A stretch of DNA of 64,000 nt, taken from Flavobacterium silvisoli. Lineage in GTDB: Bacteria > Bacteroidota > Bacteroidia > Flavobacteriales > Flavobacteriaceae. Position numbers and translations under genes: made by a program. This document shows, piece after piece, positions 44,455 to 52,967 of the stretch. Below the pieces are notes generated by a model. It was not told where the DNA came from and did no database searches. It saw only the letters and a list, made by a program, of their open reading frames with translations. The DNA lies in assembly GCF_004329815.1 (NCBI RefSeq), contig NZ_SJPE01000007.1:62001-126000 (forward strand), read 5' to 3'. Numbering within the stretch: position 1 is the stretch's first letter; each line of letters starts with the position of its first letter.

Positions 44455-44907
44455 TTACATTGTTTTCAGAATTTCGAGTGCTTTTTCAATGTGAATTTTA
44501 CCCGAAGTACTGTCGAAAACCAACTGAATCACGCCGTTTTTATCGGCAACATAAGTGGCCCTTCCGGGGATTAACCCCAGATAATCGTTGGGAACACCAA
44601 ACTGTTTCCTGATTTTCTTATCAGCATCGGAAAGCAAAATAAAGGGAAGTCGGTATTTGTCAGCAAAGGAATGGTGTGAGAGCGAACTGTCTCCGCTAAT
44701 GCCTATGACTTCGGCGCCTAATTCTCTAAATTCTTCGTAGCGATCACGAAAAGAGCAGGCTTGTTCGGTACAAACGCGGGTATCGTCTTTGGGATAAAAA
44801 TAAATGACCACCGGTTTTTGACCAACAACCATCTGACTGTCAAATACGTTTCCATTTTGGTCAGTAGCAGAGAAATTCGGGATGACATCTCCCACATTCA
44901 AACTCAT
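44455..44907 (-). CDS. bcp: Thioredoxin-dependent peroxiredoxin (BCP/PrxQ type)
   Basis: 150-residue peroxidase that reduces hydroperoxides with thioredoxin. The peroxidatic and resolving cysteines form the C-x4-C pair in VCTEQACSFRDRYEEF typical of PrxQ. NVGDVIPNFSATDQNG and the conserved PKDDTRVCT region support this. Placed 2 bp from queD upstream and 9 bp from manA downstream; the grouping looks like simple co-transcription rather than one pathway. Confidence 0.94.
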   Translation of the reverse strand: MSLNVGDVIPNFSATDQNGNVFDSQMVVGQKPVVIYFYPKDDTRVCTEQACSFRDRYEEFRELGAEVIGISGDSSLSHHSFADKYRLPFILLSDADKKIRKQFGVPNDYLGLIPGRATYVADKNGVIQLVFDSTSGKIHIEKALEILKTM

Positions 44908-44909
44908 GA

Positions 44910-45317
44910 TTATCCTTTGAACGTAACAAAATTTCTGGGGGTTTCATACAAAACCACTTCAAGGTCTTTGTCAGCTTCAATGTGCTTTCTCAATTTTTGC
45001 CAAATGACAACCACTATGTTTTCCGCAGTTGGATTCAATTCGGCAAATTCAGGTACATCCAGATTTAAATTTTTGTGATCAAACGCATTTTCAATGTGCT
45101 CTTTAATCAAATCAGAAAGAATTTTCACATCGATAACATAACCGGTTTCTTTGTTGATTTCTCCGGTAACCGAAACTATCAACTCATAATTGTGTCCATG
45201 AAAATTGGGATTGTTGCACTTGCCGAAAACAGCATCGTTTTGCTCCATAGACCAATCCTTGCGATACAAACGGTGGGCAGCATTAAAATGGGCTTTGCGT
45301 GAAACGGTAACTTTCAT
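44910..45317 (-). CDS. queD: 6-carboxytetrahydropterin synthase QueD
   Basis: Converts 7,8-dihydroneopterin triphosphate to 6-carboxytetrahydropterin in queuosine synthesis. The 135-residue protein has the zinc histidines in AHFNAAHRLY and NPNFHGHNYEL, the catalytic cysteine in FGKCNNPNFHGHNY, and the conserved HKNLNLDVPEF and VVLYETPRNFV elements. First gene of the queD-prx-manA run. Confidence 0.93.
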   Translation of the reverse strand: MKVTVSRKAHFNAAHRLYRKDWSMEQNDAVFGKCNNPNFHGHNYELIVSVTGEINKETGYVIDVKILSDLIKEHIENAFDHKNLNLDVPEFAELNPTAENIVVVIWQKLRKHIEADKDLEVVLYETPRNFVTFKG

Positions 45318-45391
45318 TTGATTTTAGATTGTTGATTAACAATTGTTGATTTTAGAATAATTCTGAAATATGCATTCTCAATTCTTTATTC

Positions 45392-45919
45392 TTAAATCTT
45401 GTGGTCTTCAAGGTAATGGTAAAATTCGTCAAAAATAATTTTAAACCAAACGGTATACCTGTCAGGATTTTGAAGCATGTCGTTTTTAACATCCTCTATC
45501 TTCATCCACTTCCAACTTTCTACCTCATCAGGATTTATCTTGGGTTGACCGCTATAATACCCAATCATTACGTGATCGAGTTCATGCTCAGTTAAACCAT
45601 TATCAAACGGGGCTTTATAAATGAAGTGAAACAACTCTTTGAGTTCGGTCTCAAACCCCATTTCCTCATACAATCGTCGGGTTCCTGCCTGAATATTGGT
45701 TTCTCCTTCCCGCTGGTGGCTGCAACACGTGTTAGTCCACAGCAAAGGAGAATGGTACTTGTGATGAGCACGTTGTTGCAACATGATTTCATTGTTATTG
45801 TTCAACACAAAAACCGAAAAAGCTCTGTGCAGTAAGGCTTTTTCATGAGCTTCCAATTTGTTCATCAACCCGATTGGTTCATCTTGTTCGTTGACCAAGA
45901 TTACTTTTTCTTCTAGCAT
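45392..45919 (-). CDS. idi: Isopentenyl-diphosphate delta-isomerase, type 1
   Basis: Nudix-fold enzyme interconverting isopentenyl and dimethylallyl diphosphate in isoprenoid synthesis. 175 residues with HRAFSVFVLNNNNEIMLQQRA, the catalytic-cysteine motif LLWTNTCCSHQREGE, a Nudix-like TRRLYEEMGFE, and the metal-binding glutamates in LTEHELDHVMIGYY and PDEVESWKWM. A TATTTTTG -7 box lies at 45938-45945 on the minus strand, 18 bp before the ATG. Confidence 0.95.
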   Translation of the reverse strand: MLEEKVILVNEQDEPIGLMNKLEAHEKALLHRAFSVFVLNNNNEIMLQQRAHHKYHSPLLWTNTCCSHQREGETNIQAGTRRLYEEMGFETELKELFHFIYKAPFDNGLTEHELDHVMIGYYSGQPKINPDEVESWKWMKIEDVKNDMLQNPDRYTVWFKIIFDEFYHYLEDHKI

Positions 45920-46033
45920 AACTTTTATTAAACGTTCAAAAATACGAAAAAAATACAGCGGCTATAATTATACCGATAGAACAACCGTTAAACTTTCCTT
46001 AAATAGCAGTAATTTATCATCTGCTTGACATTT

Positions 46034-46064
46034 TACCACACTCATGTAGTGTAAATTTGTGGTA
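46034..46064 (+). promoter_or_regulatory. Promoter with overlapping nested palindrome before msrBA
   Basis: The -7 box TAAATTTG is at 46052-46059. An upstream TTGACA is at 46025-46030. Outer arms TACCACA (46034-46040) and TGTGGTA (46058-46064) and inner arms ACACT (46038-46042) and AGTGT (46048-46052) overlap it. A regulator bound here would block the promoter. Confidence 0.5.
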
Positions 46065-46081
46065 GCTAAAAACCAACAACC

Positions 46082-47185
46082 ATGCGAAACTACATTTTAA
46101 ACTTCTTAATTTTGTTACCCATGTTCATGTTGAACGCTTGCGGGCAAAACAATACCAAATCAAACACTACAAAAAAAACTATGGCTATGGAAAACGTGAT
46201 TTCAAAACCCGAAAACCCCTACTATTCAAACACTGACACTACCAAATTAGTTTTGACTGATGCCGAATGGAAAAAAGTTTTACCTCCTGATTTATACGCT
46301 GTTGCCCGACAAGCCGATACGGAAAGAGCCTTTACTGGTACGATGTGGAAATCAGACACTAAAGGAACGTATTATTGTGCTGCCTGCGGTCTGAAACTCT
46401 TCAAATCTGATCAAAAATTTGTGAGCAGTTGCGGATGGCCAAGTTTTTTTGAACAAGACAATAAAAACAGCATCATCTTCAGAAATGACAATTCGTATGG
46501 CATGCACCGCATAGAAGCACTTTGCGGAAGATGCAACAGCCACTTAGGCCATTTGTTTGATGATGGCCCTGAACCTACCGGCAAACGCTATTGCATGAAT
46601 GCTATTTCGTTGGATTTTATTCCGGATGCCGTGACAGAGAATAAAAGTAATCTTGAAACGATCGTCTTGGGCGGAGGATGTTATTGGTGTGTAGAAGCGG
46701 TTTACGAACAATTGGACGGAGTTACACAAGTAGTTTCCGGCTTTTCGGGAGGTACCGTTGAAAATCCCAGTTACGAAGAAGTATGCACCGGCACCACCGG
46801 AGCGGCTGAAGTAGTGCAAATTACTTACGACAAAACCAAGACCAACTTAGACGAGATCTTCAAGGTGTTTTTTACTGTGCACGACCCCACTACCCTGAAT
46901 CGCCAAGGTGCTGATGTGGGAACGCAATACCGCTCAGTCATCTTTTATAAAAACGAAGAACAGAAAAAAGCAGCTCAGAGTATTATTGCCGAACTGAACC
47001 AAGCGGTGTATTCAGGTAAAATAGTAACCACTTTAGAACCGTTCAAAGCTTTTTATAAAGCCAAAGACTATCATCAGAATTACTATGAAAACAATAAAAA
47101 TCAGCCGTATTGCCAGTTAGTGATTCAACCCAAACTGGAGAAATTTGAAAAAGTCTTTAAAGACCGATTGAAAAAGAAACACTAA
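46082..47185 (+). CDS. msrBA: Bifunctional methionine sulfoxide reductase MsrB-MsrA lipoprotein
   Basis: 367 residues that repair oxidised methionine, with both stereoisomer activities fused in the order MsrB then MsrA. The lipobox LNAC (Cys20) makes it an envelope lipoprotein. MsrB (about 50-185) has the two zinc CxxC pairs (C99/C102, C148/C151) and catalytic C171 in RYCMNAISLDF. MsrA (about 190-360) has catalytic C200 in GGGCYWCVEAVYEQL. The fusion order differs from the more common MsrA-MsrB, but B-A fusions are known. It is monocistronic and has its own terminator. Confidence 0.94.
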   Translation: MRNYILNFLILLPMFMLNACGQNNTKSNTTKKTMAMENVISKPENPYYSNTDTTKLVLTDAEWKKVLPPDLYAVARQADTERAFTGTMWKSDTKGTYYCAACGLKLFKSDQKFVSSCGWPSFFEQDNKNSIIFRNDNSYGMHRIEALCGRCNSHLGHLFDDGPEPTGKRYCMNAISLDFIPDAVTENKSNLETIVLGGGCYWCVEAVYEQLDGVTQVVSGFSGGTVENPSYEEVCTGTTGAAEVVQITYDKTKTNLDEIFKVFFTVHDPTTLNRQGADVGTQYRSVIFYKNEEQKKAAQSIIAELNQAVYSGKIVTTLEPFKAFYKAKDYHQNYYENNKNQPYCQLVIQPKLEKFEKVFKDRLKKKH

Positions 47186-47189
47186 CAAG

Positions 47190-47215
47190 AATCCCGGTAA
47201 ATCCGGGATTTTTTG
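47190..47215 (+). terminator. Terminator of msrBA
   Basis: 8-bp stem AATCCCGG (47190-47197) / CCGGGATT (47203-47210), loop TAAAT, T-run to 47214. Confidence 0.88.
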
Positions 47216-47216
47216 T

Positions 47217-49517
47217 TTACCAATCGATTCTTAAAAAGACATTAGGCATAATTTTCAACGAATAAAAATCTTGCATAGAATACCGTGGATTGAGATAATC
47301 GGATAAGTTGATATACTTTCGTTCAAACTCCCGACTGATGATTTCACTATGGTTGTATAGGTTGTAAATCGAAACTCCTATTTTATAGGTTTGTCCGTGC
47401 TTGCCTTTAAACTGATAACTGCCCGAAACATCCAAACGATGATAATTGGGCAATGTTTCCGAATTGTATGAAGTAATCAGCCCACTTGGATTGCTGTTGC
47501 TGTAAGGCTTTCCGGTATGCCAAAACCACCCCAGAGTCAGCAAATAATTATTCCATTTTTTGTTAACTGCTACGTTAAAACTATGCTTGTTATTAGAATT
47601 AGCCTGATAGTATTGACCTTGATTCAAATCTTCAAATTTATTTTGCGAATCCTGATAGGTGTAAGTCATCCAGACACGCCAGGTTGGAGTACTTTTTTGA
47701 AGCAAAACATCAACTCCTTTTGTAAAGCCTTTCCCGTGATGAATAGAAGTATCATTCTGACTTAAAAACCCCAATGTAAAGGAAGTGATTCCGCTGATGG
47801 TTTTATAATATCCGTCAACATCCAAAAGCCAACCGTTATTTTTAAAAATAAAACCCGATGTATATTGATTCGCTTTTTGAATAGGATATTTTTCATTATC
47901 AGACAATATCCAAACGTAGTTTTCCAAGCTCAAATCGTTGGCCGTATTTTCACGAACCTGACTTAAAACCTGACTTCTTTTTTCATAGGAAACCTGCCAA
48001 ATCAAAGTCTCTGACAACTTATTTTGTATTAAAAACCTCGGTTCAAAACTAGTAGCCTTTATTTTGCTGTAGTAATTATAACGCAAGCCCGGTTGCAAAC
48101 TCCACGAACCAAAATCTTGTTTAAAAAAAACAAACCCAACTTGGGTAATATTGTAACGATGTTTCAAATTTAAATCGATGGCAACATCTTGATTGTAGCT
48201 GTTCAACAAATGCGAGACATCGTTTCCTAAAAATTGGCACCCAAATTCGAGGTTTGATTTTTCATTAATAACATAGGCAAAATTGGACTGTATTCCCGAA
48301 TCAAACACGCGGTTTAATTTCTTGAATGCTTCAAATTTATTGGTTTGGTATTCCTGTCTTTTTTCATATTCAAAATTGTAGACTGAATAAAAAAGTTGGA
48401 GTTGCTGACTGAATTTTGAGCTGTACTGTTGACTCCAATTCAATCCGAAGCCATAGTTTTTAATGTTCATTTTTTGTTTGCCGATGCTGTCTTTTTTGAT
48501 AACATTTGTGTAATCTAAATCATTATTGATAAGCAAACCGGTGAACGAAATGGCCGTTTTTTTATTTGGTTTGAAACTCAGTTTTGATGAAAAATCATAA
48601 AACTGAAACTGGTTGTCATTATCAAAATTATTGAAATTGGTATGCTGAAAAACCTTGTTTTCTAATTGTTTGAACGTTGGCGACTGCAACCATTCTGTAT
48701 ACGATTTTCTGCCCGAAACCTGTAACCCGAGTTTATCTTTATACAGCGGTATTTGAAAATAGGCATCGGCATTGAGAGCATTGACACCGGCATTGCCTTT
48801 GATTTTATCAGCAATTTTATCAGTAGATTGGATGTCAATTATACCCGAAACCCGTTCTCCGAATTTTGGATTTACGGCTTTATTATAATAATTGACTGTT
48901 TGTTCTGCATTAGGATTTATACTCGAAACCATTCCGAATAAATGTCCGGGATGGTACAATCGGATGCCATCCAGTAAAATTAAATTTTGGTCAGAAGTAC
49001 CGCCCCGAATGTGTAAGCCTGTTGCGGTTTCATTCGGACTCTTAACTCCCGGCAGTTGTTGCAACGACAGCAAAACATCCGCATCGGTAACTCCGGGCAA
49101 GGTGGCAATTTTTTGCGGATAGAGTACGTAATTCTGATCGGTTTTCTTAATGCCTTTGGCTAAAAACTCTTCTACTATTACTTCTTTTAATTCATATGAT
49201 TTCTCAATGGTTTCTTCTCTCAGAGTTTTGGCTAATGAATAAAAACGCTCATTAATTTTCACCACTTGTAAGGACGATTGCTTTTCGATTTCGGCATTAA
49301 TTTCGGTCAAAGAATAACGTCTTTTTATCAACGAGATGGTTTGTACTCCTACTACCGAATCGGCATAAGAATATTTAACATCGAATTTCTTTTCAATGTC
49401 GGAAAGTACTTTTGTGATTTTGGCATGAGAGTAAGCCAATATAACATTCTTCTTTTCCTGAGCATGAAAAAATGACGTCCAAAACAACAAAAAGAAAAAC
49501 AGAATTATTCTTTTCAT
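47217..49517 (-). CDS. FecA-like TonB-dependent receptor with STN domain
   Basis: 766-residue outer-membrane receptor starting at MKRIILFFFLLFWTSFFHA (ATG 49517). A signalling STN domain (about 25-90, VILAYSHAKITKVLSDIEKKF) precedes the plug (about 110-220, LPGVTDADVLLSLQQLPGV, TGLHIRGGTSDQNLILLDGIRLYHPGHLFG) and a 22-strand barrel ending in IMPNVFLRIDW. The STN domain, plus fecR (4-bp overlap) and an ECF sigma gene upstream, indicates cell-surface signalling in which ligand binding releases the sigma factor. No SusD-like partner follows, so the ligand is perhaps a siderophore or other single molecule; this is inference. Confidence 0.92.
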   Translation of the reverse strand: MKRIILFFFLLFWTSFFHAQEKKNVILAYSHAKITKVLSDIEKKFDVKYSYADSVVGVQTISLIKRRYSLTEINAEIEKQSSLQVVKINERFYSLAKTLREETIEKSYELKEVIVEEFLAKGIKKTDQNYVLYPQKIATLPGVTDADVLLSLQQLPGVKSPNETATGLHIRGGTSDQNLILLDGIRLYHPGHLFGMVSSINPNAEQTVNYYNKAVNPKFGERVSGIIDIQSTDKIADKIKGNAGVNALNADAYFQIPLYKDKLGLQVSGRKSYTEWLQSPTFKQLENKVFQHTNFNNFDNDNQFQFYDFSSKLSFKPNKKTAISFTGLLINNDLDYTNVIKKDSIGKQKMNIKNYGFGLNWSQQYSSKFSQQLQLFYSVYNFEYEKRQEYQTNKFEAFKKLNRVFDSGIQSNFAYVINEKSNLEFGCQFLGNDVSHLLNSYNQDVAIDLNLKHRYNITQVGFVFFKQDFGSWSLQPGLRYNYYSKIKATSFEPRFLIQNKLSETLIWQVSYEKRSQVLSQVRENTANDLSLENYVWILSDNEKYPIQKANQYTSGFIFKNNGWLLDVDGYYKTISGITSFTLGFLSQNDTSIHHGKGFTKGVDVLLQKSTPTWRVWMTYTYQDSQNKFEDLNQGQYYQANSNNKHSFNVAVNKKWNNYLLTLGWFWHTGKPYSNSNPSGLITSYNSETLPNYHRLDVSGSYQFKGKHGQTYKIGVSIYNLYNHSEIISREFERKYINLSDYLNPRYSMQDFYSLKIMPNVFLRIDW

Positions 49518-50416
49518 TCTGTAATCAATATTTTTCCTGAGTCTTCTTGGGTATATTTTAAATGCAACGGAATACAAATAGCCTGTAAAGCCACATCAGG
49601 GTTATTGTGTGTAAAAGTGCCTGTAAATTTTACGTTACCAATATGTTTCGGATATGAAACCGCAATATGGTATTGGTTCTCAAATTGGTCAAAAACATAC
49701 TCCATCGGTACATTTCTGAAAGCAGACTCTCCGGTCAGCCAGGATGGTTTTCGGGAAGTAGCATCTGCCCAATTTTCGATTGTATCATCATAAAAACGCA
49801 CACTTTCACCATGGGTCAATATAGTTGTTTTTGGACCTTTGGTAACTTTAACTTTGCCTTCATAACAAACTACTTCAAAAAAATCACGGAATGAAATCAC
49901 GTTAAATTTTGTACCCAAAACTCTCACTTTTCCCAGCGTTGTTTCAACAATAAAAGGACTGCCTTTTTGCACCTCAAAAAAAGCCTCTCCCTCGAGCTGT
50001 AACGTTCGTTTGTACTCGAAATAGTTGGAATAGATCAACTTAGACTTGGAGTTCAAAGCTACTTTGGAATTATCACTCAGGAGGACGGTTGTGGTAGTTC
50101 CAAAATCAGTGACTACTGTATTTGAAGCAATAAAAAAATGATATATCCCGAAACACAACACCAAACAAGCGGCAACCGTCAGATACTTCCAAAGCGAGAG
50201 AACCGGAGTTGATGGCTTATTTGGGGCATTCCGTTTTTGGATAACCGCGTTAAAATTTTGCTCCAAGTCGGGGTCTTCAATTTGGAAACCTTCCAACGTG
50301 TTTTTTACTTTCCTGTAAGCTTCAAAATCTTCTTCCGAAACCAGTTCCTTCAGTTCTTCATCCGTAATTTGACCACTCAGCCAATCGGACAAATAAGTAT
50401 CTTTATTCGCTTTCAT
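49514..50416 (-). CDS. FecR-type anti-sigma regulator
   Basis: 300-residue inner-membrane anti-sigma factor. The ATG at 50416 (MKANKDTYLSDWLSGQITDE) is preferred over an in-frame TTG. A cytoplasmic anti-sigma region is followed by one membrane helix (about residues 78-100, KYLTVAACLVLCFGIYHFF), a FecR domain (TVLLSDNSKVALNSKSKL, GEAFFEVQKGSPFIVET), and a C-terminal domain that contacts STN (VPMEYVFDQFENQYHI). It overlaps the receptor gene by 4 bp and starts 11 bp after the sigma gene. Confidence 0.93.
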   Translation of the reverse strand: MKANKDTYLSDWLSGQITDEELKELVSEEDFEAYRKVKNTLEGFQIEDPDLEQNFNAVIQKRNAPNKPSTPVLSLWKYLTVAACLVLCFGIYHFFIASNTVVTDFGTTTTVLLSDNSKVALNSKSKLIYSNYFEYKRTLQLEGEAFFEVQKGSPFIVETTLGKVRVLGTKFNVISFRDFFEVVCYEGKVKVTKGPKTTILTHGESVRFYDDTIENWADATSRKPSWLTGESAFRNVPMEYVFDQFENQYHIAVSYPKHIGNVKFTGTFTHNNPDVALQAICIPLHLKYTQEDSGKILITE

Positions 50417-50427
50417 ACATTTCTTTT

Positions 50428-50952
50428 TCAAACATTTTTTACTACTTTTCTAAGAGCTAACAAGGCAAGGTGCATTCGTTTTTCTACTGCTTTAACCGAC
50501 AAATTCAAGGCTGAAGCAATTTCAGGATAAGACTGATTGTCAAACCGATTCATCAAAAAAACTGTTCGTTGTTTTGCAGGTAAATCGTTGATGGCTTTTT
50601 CTAACCTTGCTTTCAATTCAGTTTCTTCCAGCAAAAGATCAGGTGATTCTTTATGGTTGTCTTTGGTTTTAAGCTGAAGTTCAAAATTGGCCACAACCTT
50701 ATCATGCTTAATATTGTTAAGCGAAATCCTTATGGCAGTAGTATATAAAAAACTCTTGGCCTGCTCGGGTTTTAAGATGCTGCAATTTTCCCAAAGTTTG
50801 ACAAATGCATTCTGTGCAACATCTTCAGCCGTTTCAATATCGCCTCTGAATTTGTAAACCAAAAAGTTACGCAACACTTTAAAATTAGCGTCAAAAACCG
50901 AACGAAAAACCGCATCGGAACAAAGTCTTTGATTGGAATTATTTTCACTCAT
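50428..50952 (-). CDS. ECF RNA polymerase sigma factor (FecI-like)
   Basis: 174-residue ECF sigma factor. Region 2 (VFDANFKVLRNFLVYKFRGDIETAEDVAQNAFVKLWE) and region 4 (NDLPAKQRTVFLMNRFDNQSYPEIASALNLSVKAVEKRMHLALLALRK) are intact. It heads a sigma-fecR-receptor operon that it probably controls by feedback. An inverted repeat sits in its upstream gap (50969-50994). Confidence 0.94.
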   Translation of the reverse strand: MSENNSNQRLCSDAVFRSVFDANFKVLRNFLVYKFRGDIETAEDVAQNAFVKLWENCSILKPEQAKSFLYTTAIRISLNNIKHDKVVANFELQLKTKDNHKESPDLLLEETELKARLEKAINDLPAKQRTVFLMNRFDNQSYPEIASALNLSVKAVEKRMHLALLALRKVVKNV

Positions 50953-50968
50953 CGCTTAAAATTACCAA

Positions 50969-50994
50969 ACACAACCTCATCGTTGAGATTGTGT
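50969..50994 (-). promoter_or_regulatory. Hairpin or operator before the sigma factor gene
   Basis: 11-bp arms ACACAACCTCA (50969-50979) and TGAGATTGTGT (50984-50994) with one mismatch and a 4-bp centre, in the 70-bp gap between the Kazal gene and the sigma gene. The T-tract is poor, so it is either a weak terminator/attenuator or a binding site. Confidence 0.5.
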
Positions 50995-51022
50995 CGGCAA
51001 CAATTAACTTTTTTACTTTAAA

Positions 51023-52204
51023 TTAATTACAGTGACTAGCAATAGCGGATTGAAACGCTGTTTCGTTAGCAATAACCATAGTCTCATTTCCTGTTGGTGT
51101 GGCAAAAGATATCGTAATCGGATAGTTCAATGCCGGGAAATACGATTGATTCGGCCACCAATATTGTAATAACTCTCCGTCATTGTGTATGGTTATTAAC
51201 ATGCCTCCGTTTTGAACCTCAACCGGATAAGCCACGTTGAAACAAGTTCCTAATAATTGCCCGAATGTATGCGTTGGAGTTGGGTTACAACTTACAAAAT
51301 CATTAGCGGTGTATCCTTCACACTGAGCTAAACATGCATTGTCAAACTGCACAATACCGGTTGCTGTTTGCACACAAACCGGATTAATGTCGGTTGGGCA
51401 ATTACACGGACTTGTGCTGTTACAGTCTACAAAATCATTGGCGGTGTAACCGGCACATTCGGCATGACAGGCATTGGAAAATTGCACAATACCGTTTGCC
51501 GTTTGAACACAAACCGGGGCATAAATTTCCTGACACACACATCCGCTTGCATCACAATTGTTATTCAAATTAAAAAACTCATAAAGATCGTGAATAACCA
51601 TCGTTTGATTGTTTTGAATTACCGAAATCGGGAACACTATATTTAATTGGTAAGTACTCACTTGATTAGGATTGGAAAGCAATTGCAGCAATTGAGCTTC
51701 ATCAGTAATGGTCTGAGTTTCATTATTGGCATTTATAATCTGAATAGGAAATACTATGTCATAACAAGTGATGTCAAAAACACAATCGTTAACCGTTTGA
51801 AAGTTACAATCGTTAATGAGGGCGTAAAATTCGGCTTCATTGTTAATAGTGGTTACAACTCCCTCGGCCTGCACATCAAACGGAAAAGCAATACCGTCAA
51901 TGTATAAATTATTGGTTTCATTAGTTAAAACATCCAATAAACCTTGGTAAGAACTTACAGCTATAACAGTCCCATCGTTATAAGACAGCGTAATCGGGTA
52001 AACAAACTGGAAACACAAGAATTGATCTTTGTTCAACTTTCCGTTGTTGATGTTATTAGTTTTTCTCAACTCATTCAAAGTTGTTCTCAAGGCTATACTT
52101 TTTGAAGTAACGACTTCATTTTCTACCGGATTGTTATCGGTACACGAATAAAAACCGGCCACTGCAACAGTCAGCAACAGTACTAAAAGTTTAATTTTTT
52201 TCAT
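51023..52204 (-). CDS. Kazal-domain lipoprotein with FPI-type repeats
   Basis: 393-residue lipoprotein starting at MKKIKLLVLLLTVAVAGFYSC (lipobox Cys21; an ATG 12 bp upstream is possible). Two Kazal-like serine protease inhibitor modules lie in the middle (about 217-262 and 266-306), with the pattern C-x-C-x6-PVC, GIVQFSNACHAECAGY and GIVQFDNACLAQCEGY. They are flanked by about six repeats of a 40-residue unit containing a [FY]-P-[IVF]-x-[VIL] segment and a later T-x-I-x-[ND]-E-like segment: four before and two after. A surface anti-protease function is suggested by the Kazal modules; the repeat unit is not one I recognise. It lies 70 bp upstream of the sigma-fecR-receptor operon on the same strand. 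Confidence 0.85.
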   Translation of the reverse strand: MKKIKLLVLLLTVAVAGFYSCTDNNPVENEVVTSKSIALRTTLNELRKTNNINNGKLNKDQFLCFQFVYPITLSYNDGTVIAVSSYQGLLDVLTNETNNLYIDGIAFPFDVQAEGVVTTINNEAEFYALINDCNFQTVNDCVFDITCYDIVFPIQIINANNETQTITDEAQLLQLLSNPNQVSTYQLNIVFPISVIQNNQTMVIHDLYEFFNLNNNCDASGCVCQEIYAPVCVQTANGIVQFSNACHAECAGYTANDFVDCNSTSPCNCPTDINPVCVQTATGIVQFDNACLAQCEGYTANDFVSCNPTPTHTFGQLLGTCFNVAYPVEVQNGGMLITIHNDGELLQYWWPNQSYFPALNYPITISFATPTGNETMVIANETAFQSAIASHCN

Positions 52205-52343
52205 CTGATGTATCATTTAGTGTTTTGAGGTTAGACAACCGTAAAGGCCACCACCCTACTTTTTCAAAACTTTTTATTCTGTTAAAAAACAGAAATTCTG
52301 AAAAATCATATCTAAATGTATATTTTTACCATGAATTAATAAC

Positions 52344-52964
52344 ATGCTTATGAAAAATATTTTCCTGATACTCATAGTACTTACTGCTTCATTGAGCTAC
52401 GCACAAAAACAAAAATGCACGATTTACTTATTAGACGGCTCTACAAAAGAAGGTATCAGTCGTTTTAAAGCTGATGATAATGTTAAGTTTCGAGTGACGG
52501 AAGACAGCGAACCTGAAATAATCCCTAAAGAAAAAATTGAAAAAATAAAATTGGATGAAAACGGTATCATAGGAACTTATCGTTTCAAAAATGTAACCGA
52601 CGAAATGGGGAGATGGTTAAAAGAGGTTTCTGTTGGCGAAATTTCATTATATTCTGACAAAATATCCGGTGCTTTCTATGGAGGCGGTGTCGGTTTTAAT
52701 AGCATGGGTGGTGTTGGCATGGGTGGCACCATGATGATGGGCGGAGGCGGCGATGTCACCTATTACTATGTTTGTCATAAAGGTGATAACGAAGTTTTTA
52801 AAATAACCTCGATAGGTAACATCAGTAAAAATTTCAAAAAAGCAGCTTCTGAGTTTTTCAAAGATTGTCCGAAACTCGTCGAAAAAATCCAATCGAAAGA
52901 ATACAAAAAAAGTGATATTGAAAGTGTAGTTTGGTTCTACAACAATTACTGTGTCACCAAATAA
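52344..52964 (+). CDS. Secreted protein of unknown function with Gly/Met-rich insert
   Basis: 206 residues (or 204 from the ATG at 52350). Signal peptide MKNIFLILIVLTASLSYA with cleavage before QKQK. The N-terminal part is a small beta domain (TIYLLDGSTKEGISRFKAD). A strange low-complexity patch, GGGVGFNSMGGVGMGGTMMMGGGG (about 111-134), separates it from a helical C-terminal part (FFKDCPKLVEKIQSKEYKKSDI). Two or three cysteines are spread apart. I do not recognise a named family. It converges on the FAD dehydrogenase gene with a 3-bp gap. Confidence 0.75.
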   Translation: MLMKNIFLILIVLTASLSYAQKQKCTIYLLDGSTKEGISRFKADDNVKFRVTEDSEPEIIPKEKIEKIKLDENGIIGTYRFKNVTDEMGRWLKEVSVGEISLYSDKISGAFYGGGVGFNSMGGVGMGGTMMMGGGGDVTYYYVCHKGDNEVFKITSIGNISKNFKKAASEFFKDCPKLVEKIQSKEYKKSDIESVVWFYNNYCVTK

Positions 52965-52967
52965 TTA

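Noticed and set aside
45318-45391. Regulatory RNA between idi and queD
   Set aside because: AT-rich short repeats of TTGTTGATT without stable structure or a terminator.
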